From Bolinopsis microptera (taxonomy: Eukaryota; Ctenophora; Tentaculata; Lobata; Bolinopsidae), in the NCBI RefSeq assembly GCF_026151205.1, contig NC_087082.1, forward strand, positions 12,867,865 to 12,931,864: 64,000 nucleotides of DNA, written 5' to 3'. Below, piece by piece: positions 1 to 10,172 of this stretch. Made by a program: the position numbers and the translations under genes. The notes under the pieces were generated by a model, which worked only from the letters and a program-made list of their open reading frames with translations, had not been told where the DNA came from and did no database searches. Position 1 is the first letter of the stretch, and every line of letters begins with the position of its first letter.

Positions 1-52
1 CAGTAAGTAGATCATATCAAGTGTATTTATAGTTTTTACGTTAAACCATAGG

Positions 53-123
53 TCACGTGATATTTTTTACCAATATGCGCGTCGTAGTAGTTAGTCACGT
101 GATACACGTCATCAAAACACGTG
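53..123. promoter_or_regulatory. Cluster of three CACGTG E-box motifs
   Basis: CACGTG occurs three times in 71 bp; the first two have the full palindrome TCACGTGA (53-60 and 95-102) and the third lies at 118-123. TCACGTGA is the preferred site of bHLH-zip factors of the MITF/TFE/USF type. No adjacent gene start can be identified, so regulatory function is an inference; the motif also occurs inside repeats here (4.96 kb, 57.25 kb). Confidence 0.3.
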
Positions 124-449
124 ACAGTGCGCGCGGATGACATTGTCATGGAATACCAATTATCAAAACAAAACAAATCTTGTTGAGCCAAATTAGCGGG
201 GCGGGATTATAGAAACTGTGCCGGGGTTATTTTGTATTTATGAAGCGGGAAAGAACTAATATATATATATATATATTTATAACATTAACACTAACAGCGG
301 GAGCCGGGATTATTACAATCTATCGCGCCCGCCCGGCTGATTATTCTAAATCTAACTCGGAGGTGTTTATAAGTCTAATATTTTTCCATTCATACCCTTT
401 TGTTAAAAAGCAATAGTGAGAAAGCAATATAGTGAAAGGTTATCAATGG

Positions 450-1520
<1,071 letters not shown>

Positions 1521-1799
1521 CTAAGAAGACTGTGCGTCGAGCTTCCGCGGCGTGGATAATGATCTCATCCTTCTAATAATATCATCCTTCTCCAATCCAC
1601 GGTTATATTGACTTGGGGACGTGGCAATTTGATCATTATATGACTCGTTCGTGTAGGTTTCGGCATTTTCATTTTCGCTAGTATCGATTATATTGAATTT
1701 GAACTTTGAGCGTCGAGTCATATAATGTTGTTCATGTTCAGTGAATATTTTTAACGAAGTTTCATTGTTGTGCAATGGTACTGGCAGTGGTAAGTGGTA
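1521..1799 (-). CDS. Candidate terminal coding exon of an unknown gene
   Basis: On the minus strand a 3' splice site (TTTACCAG) at 1800-1807 is followed by an open frame of about 92 codons ending at a stop at 1521-1523. The peptide is hydrophilic, rich in Asn, Ser, Glu and Thr, with a basic C-terminal patch (RRMRSLSTPRK) like a phosphorylatable Ser/Thr tail. No domain is recognised and no upstream exon could be linked. It could also be a chance frame; the acceptor and the absence of AT-rich junk codons are the only support. Confidence 0.3.
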   Translation of the reverse strand, partial: YHLPLPVPLHNNETSLKIFTEHEQHYMTRRSKFKFNIIDTSENENAETYTNESYNDQIATSPSQYNRGLEKDDIIRRMRSLSTPRKLDAQSS

Positions 1800-2540
1800 C
1801 TGGTAAACATCTTTTCTTAATTTCCCAGTCTTATTGGTAGCTAAAAAGTAGTTTCTCTATTCTGTTGACCGGGATGTTAGCTGTTATATAACCATCTAAT
1901 CACGTCGTAGAAGCGTCTGGAAGTCCGTTTCGCTTCACTATATCACATATCCGGTTCATTATTTAGCTTTTTTAGCCGGCAATTTGTGACCACCGAATTG
2001 TTTTGTATTATCCGGCCAGTGATAAAAAGGTAATATGATCCCAATTTTGCTAAAATATTAGTGAAACTCCAGAAAAAGAGGAACATTGGACGTTGGTGTC
2101 TGAGTAACTTTAACTAAACGGAATGTCCGTTATATATATATAAATATGTATTCAGACAGCCCCCTCCTTCTTTTTAAAAACGTTTCTTTAAATTCTTAAA
2201 AAACAACTATATTATATACTGTATAATAGTCAAGGGAAAAATGGTCGATTTAAGGGTTTCGTTGGGTTTGAATGTTCACAAGGATTTCTCAACGGAATAT
2301 GGTATATAGTTAGGTCCCCTACGAACATAATTAGACTTGTCGCCAATTTTGTATCTCACGGCAACACCACTTTTGCCACTTTTGATCTCCTTTCTTGTTT
2401 GTTAAATATCTTTAGTTGTAAACAATGTAAAAGGTTGCAAACTAATCGAGGATGTTAATCTAATCAAAGAGAAAAACTTTTGTGGTAAAAATTATTACGT
2501 TGGACAATCAGCTAATTGGATAATTACTAATTAGCTAATT
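1800..2540. other. Non-coding stretch, nothing recognised
   Basis: AT-rich intergenic or intronic DNA without a supported frame. A short TA repeat at about 2131-2142 is the only visible low-complexity feature. Confidence 0.4.
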
Positions 2541-3110
2541 AACAAAAAATTTATTGGCTCAAAATGATCGAAATCGCTTGAAACACGGATAAGCGTAGTT
2601 TTTAGAAAAACTTCAAAAAAGTTTCACTCGAACATTTTTTTTCAGGTACCCGGTATAGATTGGCAAGATTGACGGTATAGAGAGATTTTAATCATTGTGA
2701 TTGAAATCAATAAAATGACAGTACGGCAGGTAAAATCGGTTCGATCTTAAATGGTCCTTTTGTGCTGTTTCTTTATGTGGAATTTGATAAGGCTGTAAGT
2801 GTACTGTAATTAATTATGAAACTCTAACATTGTGTGGTTTACCTTTTTCAGGTTCAGCCCTTTCCTTAGTTATTTCTAATTACTACTAAACTCCAACTTC
2901 AAATATTGATGATTTTAGTATTCCCCGAGCGAAAAATGTTCGATGTTTTTCTGCAAAGCATTTTTCTCCACGTTTCATACAATTCGATCACTTTTGGGGG
3001 AAAAAATATTTTCGAATTTTGTGAAAAATTGTCGAAGTTTTTCTAAAAACTACATTTCTCCGTGTTTCAAGCGATTTCGATCAATTTGAGTCAATAATTT
3101 TGTCAGCCTT
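2541..3110. repeat. Foldback-type repeat: inverted arms of about 85 bp, one arm tandemly doubled
   Basis: The left arm (about 2548-2640) contains GATCGAAATCGCTTGAAAC, followed by a TTTTTAGAAAAACTTC block. The same sequence appears reverse-complemented at about 3020-3105, and a more diverged copy of the right arm lies directly next to it at about 2925-3010 in the same orientation. The about 300-bp centre has no coding frame. This fits a non-autonomous foldback DNA element or a hairpin-forming repeat. No clear target-site duplication was found, so the outer limits are approximate. Confidence 0.55.
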
Positions 3111-4000
3111 AACAATAACTTGCAGATTGCATAGCACTGCAGGACAACAATATTATGTACATACATAATATATATGTATGTCTGTTTTGGTGCAAGTAAG
3201 TCGCGATATTTAGTTGAAGAATATTTGTGTTTGGAACTAGAGCCAGATCAGAGGGTATGTTGCTCTATCAAAAATCGTAAATATTTGTTATGAATTATTA
3301 TACTTGAATAGTGTAATTTCTTACCGATACCAAAACTTATTACTTTAACTTTCAACAAATACAAGACACACTACCTGCTACTAACGACATACGGTGACAA
3401 GTTGGGTACCACGACAGAAGTTCATCTTTCTCACCCAGACATAATTCCTTTTCATCAAAATTAATTCATCATTCTGTCTCTCGTTGTAGTCCGTGTGTAA
3501 CTAGTCGTTGACATTATGTAATACATTTTTTAAATGTTTACATCCATATTTGATCAACTTTAAGATTCTGGGCAGTAAAACTGTCTTACGAAACATCAAT
3601 GATGGTGCCAAATTATTTCACTTTATTTTATGAATTAGTTAAAAGTTTAAACTCAATAATTTTTTATTTGTGCCCCAGTGCCCTGTTGAGCTTGATTTTG
3701 AAGGGTAGGTAGGTTCGCAAATTGTTGATTTTGAGTTTTTATTCCAAACTCTTACTAATAGTAATACTATTATATGGGTGGTTCATAAATAATAGTAATA
3801 CTGATAGACGGTCCGGTTTCGCGTATCGCATGAAAATTATGTTTATCAACAATAATTAATGCTGGTCCACCCTAAGTTATAGTTATGCACACAGTGTAAA
3901 TTTAAAATCATTTTCACGGTAGTGAATTAGAAAACAGATTATGACTTTGGAGGACTTCGCCGCTTCGACGCGCCGCGCGAACTAGCATTCTTGCTTCGCA
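3111..4000. other. Non-coding stretch, nothing recognised
   Basis: AT-rich DNA with frequent stops in all frames. A GC-rich block (GCCGCGCG) begins near 3960 just before the hairpin at 4006-4036. Confidence 0.4.
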
Positions 4001-4005
4001 TCGTC

Positions 4006-4036
4006 GATCGTTGCTCTGCTTCGCAGAGCAACGATC
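4006..4036. repeat. Perfect 14-bp stem hairpin with triloop
   Basis: Arms at 4006-4019 and 4023-4036 are exact reverse complements around a TTC loop (GAA on the minus strand). GNA triloops give unusually stable DNA hairpins. The surroundings are GC-rich within AT-rich DNA. It resembles the GAA-loop hairpins of the mini-transposon at 49203-49305, but no larger homology is visible. Confidence 0.7.
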
Positions 4037-4136
4037 TCGACGGATTGACATCGTCAATCAAATTATGACTATGCATGAGTAGTAGGACTATAAATATTAA
4101 TCCAACAATATATAATAGACCGACAAACAATTGCAG

Positions 4137-4483
4137 ACAAGTGTGACCACCGGAGAGACGGGAAGGATGAGGACCTGAATGTTTCGTGCTACGAGGATGG
4201 ATCTGACGAAAAGGCTAAAAGTAGGGCCTTAGACGGAGCATGGCCCACCCGGGGCCGCAGTGGCGAAACAATCCGTTTGTCTAACGACCTTGTGTTACGG
4301 CGTGAGGAGCACCGAAAATTCCTTGAAAATCTCGACCTGCCTCAAAAAGAAATAGACATTCGACTAACAAATTGGGACGAGCTGGTACAGGAGGTCACGT
4401 TTGGGGGAGATCGGAGCAGGGCCCATCAAGGTGGCAAGAGTTTCAACCGCAAATCTCGCACAAGACGTAGATTCACCGGTTGA
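4137..4483 (+). CDS. Candidate last exon of an unknown hydrophilic protein
   Basis: A splice-acceptor-like TTGCAG at 4131-4136 is followed by an open frame of 114 codons to the stop at 4481-4483. The frame is markedly more GC-rich than its flanks. The peptide is highly charged, with an acidic first half, a central EEHRKFLE... helix-like stretch, and a strongly basic tail (RKSRTRRR). No conserved domain is recognised. No exon upstream could be joined. It could be the end of a real nuclear or RNA-binding-type protein or a relic of a mobile element ORF. Confidence 0.4.
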
Positions 4484-4803
4484 ACGTTGATTGATCAATT
4501 ATACTAATAGATTAATTGCTTATCATCAATCATATGCATATGGGACATTATTTGAACGTTGCGACTTTTGTGTGAAACTAAAATGAAACGTAAAATTGTG
4601 ATGTTAAAACAATAGCTTGTAGTTGTCAAACTCATTTTGCATGTGATTCATTTTTCAATTTAGTATATGTAATAAGCGTCAAAAATTGGCATCCACCGCA
4701 AATATTTATTTTATAATGCTTTTGGACACGAAGGGAAACACACAACGTAAGGCTTGAAATCTTCGTAAAGGTTGACGGATGTTACTCGTCTAAATTTCTT
4801 CGA

Positions 4804-4882
4804 AGTAGCGCGCGCCGCTTTCTTCTCGAAATGTTATGACCCGATGCCAAAACATTTCGTCAAGAGGCGGGCGCGCGCTACT
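4804..4882. repeat. Inverted GC-rich arms flanking a dispersed repeat
   Basis: AGTAGCGCGCGCC at 4804 is matched by GGGCGCGCGCTACT ending at 4882; CGAAATGTT and AACATTTCG just inside also pair. A further CGCGCCCGCC block follows before the telomere-like repeat at 4911. The same dispersed repeat at 57.2 kb is likewise bounded by GCGC-rich inverted arrays, so the arms may be the end of a related, decayed element. Confidence 0.5.
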
Positions 4883-4910
4883 GCAATAGCGCGCCCGCCT
4901 AGTATGCTGA

Positions 4911-5149
4911 AACCCTAACCCTAACGAGAAATTCGACCAACTTTCTTATACGGTCATATTACGTGATCAAGACAGTTTTTCGCCAATATCTCGGCAGGGA
5001 AGCATTTTAACCTTATTTTATGGGGCCGGATGATTTTGAATCAGCGTCCGAAAATACATCGATTCAAGCTGTTTTCAACTGTCGGGGGGTGGGGGGGGGG
5101 GCCCTTTTAGAACAATCTCGAAGATCGACTGTAAAGTAATTTAGCACGC
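4911..5149 (+). repeat. Dispersed repeat beginning with (CCCTAA)2, copy A
   Basis: Starts with two telomere-like CCCTAA units and then aligns over about 240 bp with 57207-57453. Shared blocks are CGAGAAATT, TACGGTCATAT, CAGTTTTTCGCCAATATCTCG, AGCGTCCGAAAATACAT and TTTTAGAACAATCTCGAAGA (quoted in parts), all in the same order. Copy A has an expanded G-run (about 5086-5101) where copy B has GGGGG. No coding frame. It is the internal core of an element at 57 kb. Confidence 0.8.
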
Positions 5150-5207
5150 TCGTAATAACGTCATTGGTCATGTCACGATCCTATACAATATCATAAAGTT
5201 TAGCTGG

Positions 5208-5545
5208 GGACCTCAGGCTATAGCTATCATGTTCATAAACATAAAGATTAGGCGGAATGACTTGTCATACGTTGTATGACCCGCCGCGCCGCGCACGAGT
5301 GCGCGGCTCCCCGTGTATCGTAGAAACTCCACATAGTGAAACGACCGTGAGGGTCACAACGTGATATAATCAATAATACAAGGAATGACAGCAGACAGGC
5401 TGAGCGCGGCCCAGTAACTTAATTGACGATGTCAATTCATTGCAGCTCGGAGCGGCACAGTAGCGCATCTCGCCGATGTGAGAAGCCTCATTGAGTGCGC
5501 GGCGCGGCACAGTAACGCATCGCGCTACAACCCAGTAACATATTA
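5208..5545 (+). repeat. Dispersed repeat with CGGCnCAGTA motifs (filled site)
   Basis: The stretch around the mini-transposon is homologous to 5975-6045 (shared ATTAGGCGGAATGACAGGCT, broken here by the insertion, then GAGCGCGGCCCAGTAA). Downstream, the motif GCGCGGC-CAGTA returns several times (about 5404, 5450, 5500, 5525) and again at 6028 and 6172. This suggests a family of short GC-rich repeats. No coding potential. Confidence 0.5.
5254..5389 (+). mobile_element. Three-hairpin mini-transposon with 8-bp TSD, diverged copy
   Basis: The element 5262-5381 (120 bp) is flanked by direct 8-bp duplications GGAATGAC at 5254-5261 and 5382-5389. It begins TTGTCATACG and ends ATACAA, like the copy at 49203-49305. 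The first hairpin (GTCATAC, loop GTT, GTATGAC) is intact, the second (CCGCGCAC/GTGCGCGG) has a 2-nt loop, and the third is decayed. A paralogous unfilled site lies at 6016-6023, where GGAATGAC occurs once in the same flanking sequence. The 8-bp TSD is typical of hAT- and P-type transposition. Non-autonomous; no ORF. Confidence 0.8.
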
Positions 5546-5689
5546 AAGTATAATAATGAAGTTAAACGTGAGAGGATTCAAAAATCATCAATTATGACGA
5601 CGGTTATCGAGCAAGATTTTTGCGTCAAATATTAAATCTATAAGTGTCGAGTATTAAGTATTGAATATAAATATATAAATTAAAGAATG

Positions 5690-5870
5690 GCTGAGATTCA
5701 AATTTGAAACCTTCTTTGCTAAAATGTGACAGATTAGTCAACTGCGCTAAAATTTTTGACAAATAAAAGAATTTAGAATAGGTCCGGCTGGGATTCGAAC
5801 TTGTAACCTCCAGCTAAAGTTGTGGCAGATTAGTCTGAAGTCAACTTTTGACTGTGCTAAAATGACATTT
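5690..5870 (-). repeat. tRNA-like SINE relics, two diverged tandem copies
   Basis: On the minus strand, about 5860-5780 reads TAGCACAGT (A-box-like), a central anticodon-arm-like segment, then GTTCGAATCCC (B-box). A more decayed copy occupies about 5765-5690 (matching AGATTAGTC and GCTAAAAT blocks). The T-arm stem does not pair well, so this is not a functional tRNA but fits a tRNA-derived SINE or tRNA pseudogene. Confidence 0.45.
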
Positions 5871-6015
5871 TAATAAAATGTGTATCGGACAATAGCGCTC
5901 AAACAGGGCTCCAAACCATAACACTATACTACTAACTTTGCAAATTTTTGGCCTCTTATTGGCTTAATTGTAGTTACCTGAGGACCCCAGGCTTTAATGT
6001 TGATAGAGATTAGGC

Positions 6016-6023
6016 GGAATGAC
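6016..6023. other. Empty target site for the mini-transposon
   Basis: GGAATGAC occurs once here within ATTAGGCGGAATGACAGGC, whereas at 5254-5389 the same context holds the inserted hairpin element and two copies of the octamer. This related-to-empty-site pair supports the assigned element ends. Confidence 0.7.
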
Positions 6024-6289
6024 AGGCTGAGCGCGGCCCAGTAAAATTGTAGTTGTAAAAATAGTTTAAAACTGTTGATTAAGGATTGTTTGTGGTGCAT
6101 CTTACCATGCAACCTACCACATACCAAAGAAGAATTACAAATTATTTGGTTGCGAGAAGAATTGTTTGATGCGCGGCGCAGCCCAGTAGTTTATCGACAG
6201 GTCTATCTGAAATAAATACATTTGTGTGCTGTGTCTCTATTTATTACAGATTCATTGTATTCTTTCTTACTAACTTAATTTCTTATCAG

Positions 6290-6530
6290 CGTATTTCAGA
6301 TTATTACCCCGGTTGGAATTTCTGAAAGCTCCTTTAAATGTTAACATCTACGGATCATTCGCCCCTGGACGTGGTAACAATGTCAAAATAAAGTTTATGT
6401 ATAGACTTTACGACGAAAAACAATGTGTTTATGAAACTAAGACATGTGACGGTATGTCTTTTTATAGTTTTAAAGCTTTACCCAGAAATTTTAAATATTG
6501 TGAAATTGAAACCAAAAGTTACAATGGGTA
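6290..6530 (+). CDS. Candidate internal coding exon, unknown protein
   Basis: After TTTCTTATCAG at 6279-6289 a frame stays open through about 80 codons and meets a donor-like GGGTAAAT at 6529-6536. The peptide has four cysteines and many aromatic residues (YGSFAPGRGNN, FMYRLYDEKQC, FKALPRNFKYCEIETK), like a secreted beta-rich domain. An alternative acceptor lies at 6299. No partner exons found; it may belong to a gene now broken by the MITE that begins 100 bp downstream. Confidence 0.3.
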
Positions 6531-6632
6531 AATGCAGCAAGTTTTCGGCATCAACAGCATAAAATAATTAGTAAGCCTTACGAATGCGACAGGAGCGAGT
6601 TCTGGTAACATAGGATTAATAAGCTGTATATA

Positions 6633-7305
6633 TACAGTGGGGTGACATATGTTTTCGTCACTTCTGAATGCGCGCGAGTTTGCGTGCACATCACGCGATA
6701 TTGTTAGCAGTGAGTGTAATTACGAGTCTGGAGAATTTGTTTAGTGCGAGGTCCAGACCCTTTGGCGTATTTGTAGTAAATTTTGTGACGATGTAACATC
6801 TCTGACACCACTTAAAACTAAGGAACAGGGAAGTCTTCACAATATCCAACTTAGCATAGAAAACTTATGATATCTCTGGCTGAAAATTGACAACTCTACT
6901 CTAACGGTATTTATTTTAATCAATTGAGAAACATTTGGTCTTGTTACCATGTCAATTTTATTGAAATCGAACAATGCAGTACAAAGATATCCCGTTTTAA
7001 ACTTCATGGTAATGTTAAAGTAGAGACATATTCTTAGCTTGCTATTAAAACATGTGCTCCTTCATAAATATTATCATTATCGTGATCAAACCCCTTATTT
7101 AAGGGCCTGCCAGTCTCTTCTGAAGTACGAATGAACTTAATTTCTACAGTACGAGAAAAGTTCAGAATTTTCTCTAAACACCTATTTTTGAATTTTGTAA
7201 ATCGGTGGTCCGGAAACGGAGTTATGGTTCAATTAAAATTGTTAGTTTAACACTGTTTGTATTGTCATTATCAGAAGTGACGAAAACATATGTCACCCCA
7301 CTGTA
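6633..7305. mobile_element. 669-bp Tc1/mariner-like MITE
   Basis: Perfect 33-bp terminal inverted repeats (6635-6667 and 7271-7303), beginning CAGTGGGGTGACATATG, are flanked by TA dinucleotides (6633-6634 and 7304-7305). The TA target and the CAGT start fit the Tc1/mariner superfamily. The 600-bp interior has no transposase frame, so it is non-autonomous. Identical TIRs suggest recent movement. Confidence 0.85.
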
Positions 7306-7933
7306 TATAAGTCGAACCGGCCCAAGCTAGAGAGCCATGGCAGGGCCAGCAAGCAAGGCCCGGACCAAAACAAACTGAGCCGACTGGTTATAGAAAATAA
7401 CAATATGGAAACAATAGTAACAATAATAGAGGGATATAAAAAAATATAGGGAGGGAAAAACCGGGGCCCCTCCACGGGCCGAAGAAAAAAGTGGTCCTGG
7501 GTGTTGGATGTTCTTCTCTTCTTCTATATTGAGGGTGGACGTGGATATCCAATCCTGATTGCTATCGGGGGGTCTTGTGAACGTATAGTCCTGTGTATTT
7601 AAGTGGTTAATGATTGTCATCAATTAAACAAGGAATGCAGGTCACAAAGGGAGGTCGGGTAGGCTCGGGTATAGCATAAAATAATATTGGATCATTTCCC
7701 TCATTCAAGAACAGCAACAGCTGAAACGAGATCAAAGGGGGTTCGTCAAATTGGTAGCTTAAAACTCTGACCATAGAGTTGGCATATCTCTACGGTGCTG
7801 GTCACTAAGCACCGAAATGGCGGCCCAGAACAAGGTGGTAAGTCTGTGAGGGAGATAATCTGGCTGTACAGTAAGCTAAGGGGGATCATAAAAATCTAAG
7901 TACTTCAAAATAAGCGCAAATTTAAGTATAGGC

Positions 7934-8140
7934 TTAGGAAAGGCGAGGGTGTGGATTGTGGAATATACCTGAATTGATGATAAAGTTACCAAACACTTGT
8001 TTCCTTGTTAGTGCGTAGGCTGGGCATATGGTTAGGTAATGTTCTGTGGTTTCTGTTTCCTCTTCGCATTTGTTGCAGATGTTGGACGGTTCATTACCTA
8101 TCTTGTTTTGGAAGTGTTTAAGATAACTGCATCCAGTGCA
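7934..8140 (-). pseudogene. LINE reverse-transcriptase C-terminal tail (3' part), interrupted
   Basis: On the minus strand the frame encodes the zinc-finger-like tail typical of Jockey/RNase-H-type non-LTR retrotransposons: TGCSYLKHFQNKIGNE, then C-x2-C...H-x4-C (CNKCEEETETTEHYLTIC). Its 5' neighbour lies on the far side of the inserted element (9748-9860), where the same protein continues upstream (KSNDETRILTHL). The joint is frameshifted, so the element is dead. A further minus frame at 7327-7623 may be its decayed 3' region. Confidence 0.65.
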
Positions 8141-9747
8141 GTATGGACACGTTAAAAAAAAGGTGGCACTAGAGATTGATTTTTTTAAATGCGTTTTAAA
8201 AATAGTCATTGTTCTTTGTTGGTTGATATATCTATCTATACCTTTAGAAATTCGATTAAATTTCATGATCCTGAAATCACGGAGTCTCTAGTGCTTATAT
8301 TACAGGAGTTATCGTTATTTGTGTGCCAATGATTCAAATATCACACAATTAGAAATGCAAGATGAATCAACACTAGATAATCTGAAAAGTACTATTCACA
8401 AAGACGTCAAAATTGATATGGTGATTATAATTCATGTAAGGAATGGAATGTCTTATCTGAAATTGTTATTGGTGCCAAAATGATTCAAAAATCACAACTT
8501 AAACGTTGGAAATGAGCCTATTTTGAGCAGTGATTATTGAATCATCTTACGTTTTTATTGGCTTTCTATCATTTTTTAGGGTACAAAATAGTATTAAATA
8601 GTATTAAAACCAGTTAATATGATTCAAAAATCACATTTTCGTTAAAGGTGCGCTATTAAGTCACACTATAGTAAGCCTTAAATTAAGTGCACGATATGAC
8701 AATTTATATCCATTCTATGATTCTTATTATGTGATTTTTGAATCCATGTCTAAGCTTATACCATATTGAAGGCCTTTGAGCGATAATTTTTGATCTCGGT
8801 GCTTAAATGATTCAAAAATCACACAAATCTGGCTACCAAATATGTAATTTCCTTTAAAGTGTGATAATTGAATCATACGTAATGTTCAAGTTGTAATGAC
8901 GTTTTGAAAGTAAAGGTAATGATTCGATAATCACATTTCAAAAATCCGATTAAGTATTATATGTTACTGATATGATTCATTTGTCACATTATGGCGACAA
9001 AATTATCATGGCTTGAGCTGTAAAAGTACTTGCCTAGTTTACTCAGTTTAAAATCAGTTTTTTGTGATTATTGATTCCACTATTACTCTAATAACGAACT
9101 TCTCCATGACCATAAACAAGTGTCACAACAAATTACTGCAGATTTACTATGAATACCAACCTGATATAGAGCCAAAAAGTGATACATTCCCCTGATACTG
9201 CATAATTTCAATACATGCTCATTTATGTGATTTTTGACTCATTATGGCACTTTTAACCATCTAAATTCTCTAAATATTAGTTAGCATGATATAATTGTGA
9301 TTGATAGAGTTCATTGTTACAATCGTTCCGTTGATATTCATATCACATTCATCATTCTAAAACACTTAGTCAGAATTAACCCTGTGTGATAATTGCATCG
9401 TAACTCCACATTTAACCGGTGATACTTTGCACTTTTAACACTCAACTATCTCAAAAAGGTTCAATAATCACATTGAGAAGCAGGACACACTCACAGAATG
9501 TAAATTCATCATTAGAGGTGCAAGAAATGAATATTTTGTGATTTCTGGCTCATATCTGCACAATTAACAGATATAAAGAGATGAATGACTTAATTATGTG
9601 ATATTTGAATCTTTTTGGACCACATATTAAAATTTGGTTAACTTTCATAGCATACTCATTGAGATACAAGTATTTTAAAATGCTTCACACAATTTTGGCA
9701 GTGAAAAATCAATCTCTAGTGCCACCTTTTTATGAACGTGTCCGTAT
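8141..9747. mobile_element. 1.6-kb non-autonomous TIR element full of a repeated 16-bp motif
   Basis: 40-bp terminal inverted repeats (8145-8184 and 9704-9743; two mismatches, start GGACACGTT) are flanked by GTAT direct repeats (8141-8144 and 9744-9747). It sits inside a LINE frame that continues on both sides, which confirms the ends. The interior has no ORF but holds about 17 copies of ATGATTCAAAAATCACA or its reverse complement, every 40-130 bp. The 4-bp TSD does not settle the superfamily (Sola-like and Academ-like elements are possible). Confidence 0.85.
8329..9613. repeat. Irregular array of about 17 ATGATTCAAAAATCACA motifs in both orientations
   Basis: Clear copies start at 8329, 8421, 8480, 8530, 8619, 8730, 8807, 8860, 8919, 8972, 9063, 9226, 9297 (weak), 9385, 9458, 9537 and 9597. 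The core TGATTCAAAAATCA is itself a short inverted repeat (TGATT/AATCA). The spacing is not constant, so this is not a simple tandem repeat; it resembles an over-grown set of subterminal transposase-binding sites. Confidence 0.85.
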
Positions 9748-9865
9748 AGAGATGAGTTAGAATTCTAGTTTCATCATTTGATTTTGATAAAATATTCAAA
9801 TTATTAGAGAAGAGGGTCAGAATGTTGTTATGGTGAAAATTGATAAACTGTGGTCGGTATTCAAA
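9748..9865 (-). pseudogene. LINE reverse-transcriptase tail (5' part), interrupted
   Basis: The minus frame reads a peptide ending SKSNDETRILTHL, the typical segment just before the Cys/His tail of RNase-H-type LINEs; the tail itself is at 7934-8140 beyond the inserted 1.6-kb element. Further upstream the frame is closed by stops. It shows that the inserted element landed in an already degenerate LINE. Confidence 0.5.
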
Positions 9866-9990
9866 ATTCTCACAGTTTAATCTCCTTTAAAAAACGCATT
9901 CCTATTGGTATGTCTTATAAAATTATCCGGTAACCTTTGAAAACCATCAACTTATTACAGCGGCCGCCATAGTAAGAAATTGAATTTCAG

Positions 9991-10172
9991 GTCACAAGTC
10001 GTTTAGGTGTGACAAAGAAATGGACTGCATGGACATGAGAGACGAAATAGATTGCAATTACAACCATACTATACCGGGAAAACAAAACAAGTACACCGTG
10101 GGATGCTACCCAGACGATCACAAGTGTCCCGGAGAAAACAAACAAGTGTATCAGGCAATCCCAGATCTGTGA
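9991..10172 (+). pseudogene. Truncated LDL-receptor class A exon, remnant of a protease paralogue
   Basis: A good acceptor (TTGAATTTCAG) opens a phase-1 frame reading FRCDKEMDCMDMRDEIDC, a canonical LDLa C-terminal half (CD...DC.D..DE..C). It continues as VGCYPDDHKCPGENK, the start of a second LDLa. This matches the last exon of the protease gene at 17395-17684 in phase, spacing and sequence (VGCYPTDYQCPNEWC). After the second cysteine the match ends and the frame stops at 10172, where LINE sequence begins. It is probably the last exon of a neighbouring duplicate gene, cut by the insertion. Confidence 0.6.

Noticed and set aside
3939-4130. 63-codon minus-strand frame with a hydrophobic N-terminus
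   Set aside because: It runs through the perfect hairpin at 4006-4036 and a GC-rich low-complexity block; no start context or domain.
5780-5865. A functional tRNA gene
   Set aside because: A and B boxes are recognisable, but the T stem and acceptor stem do not pair; a SINE or tRNA-pseudogene is more likely.
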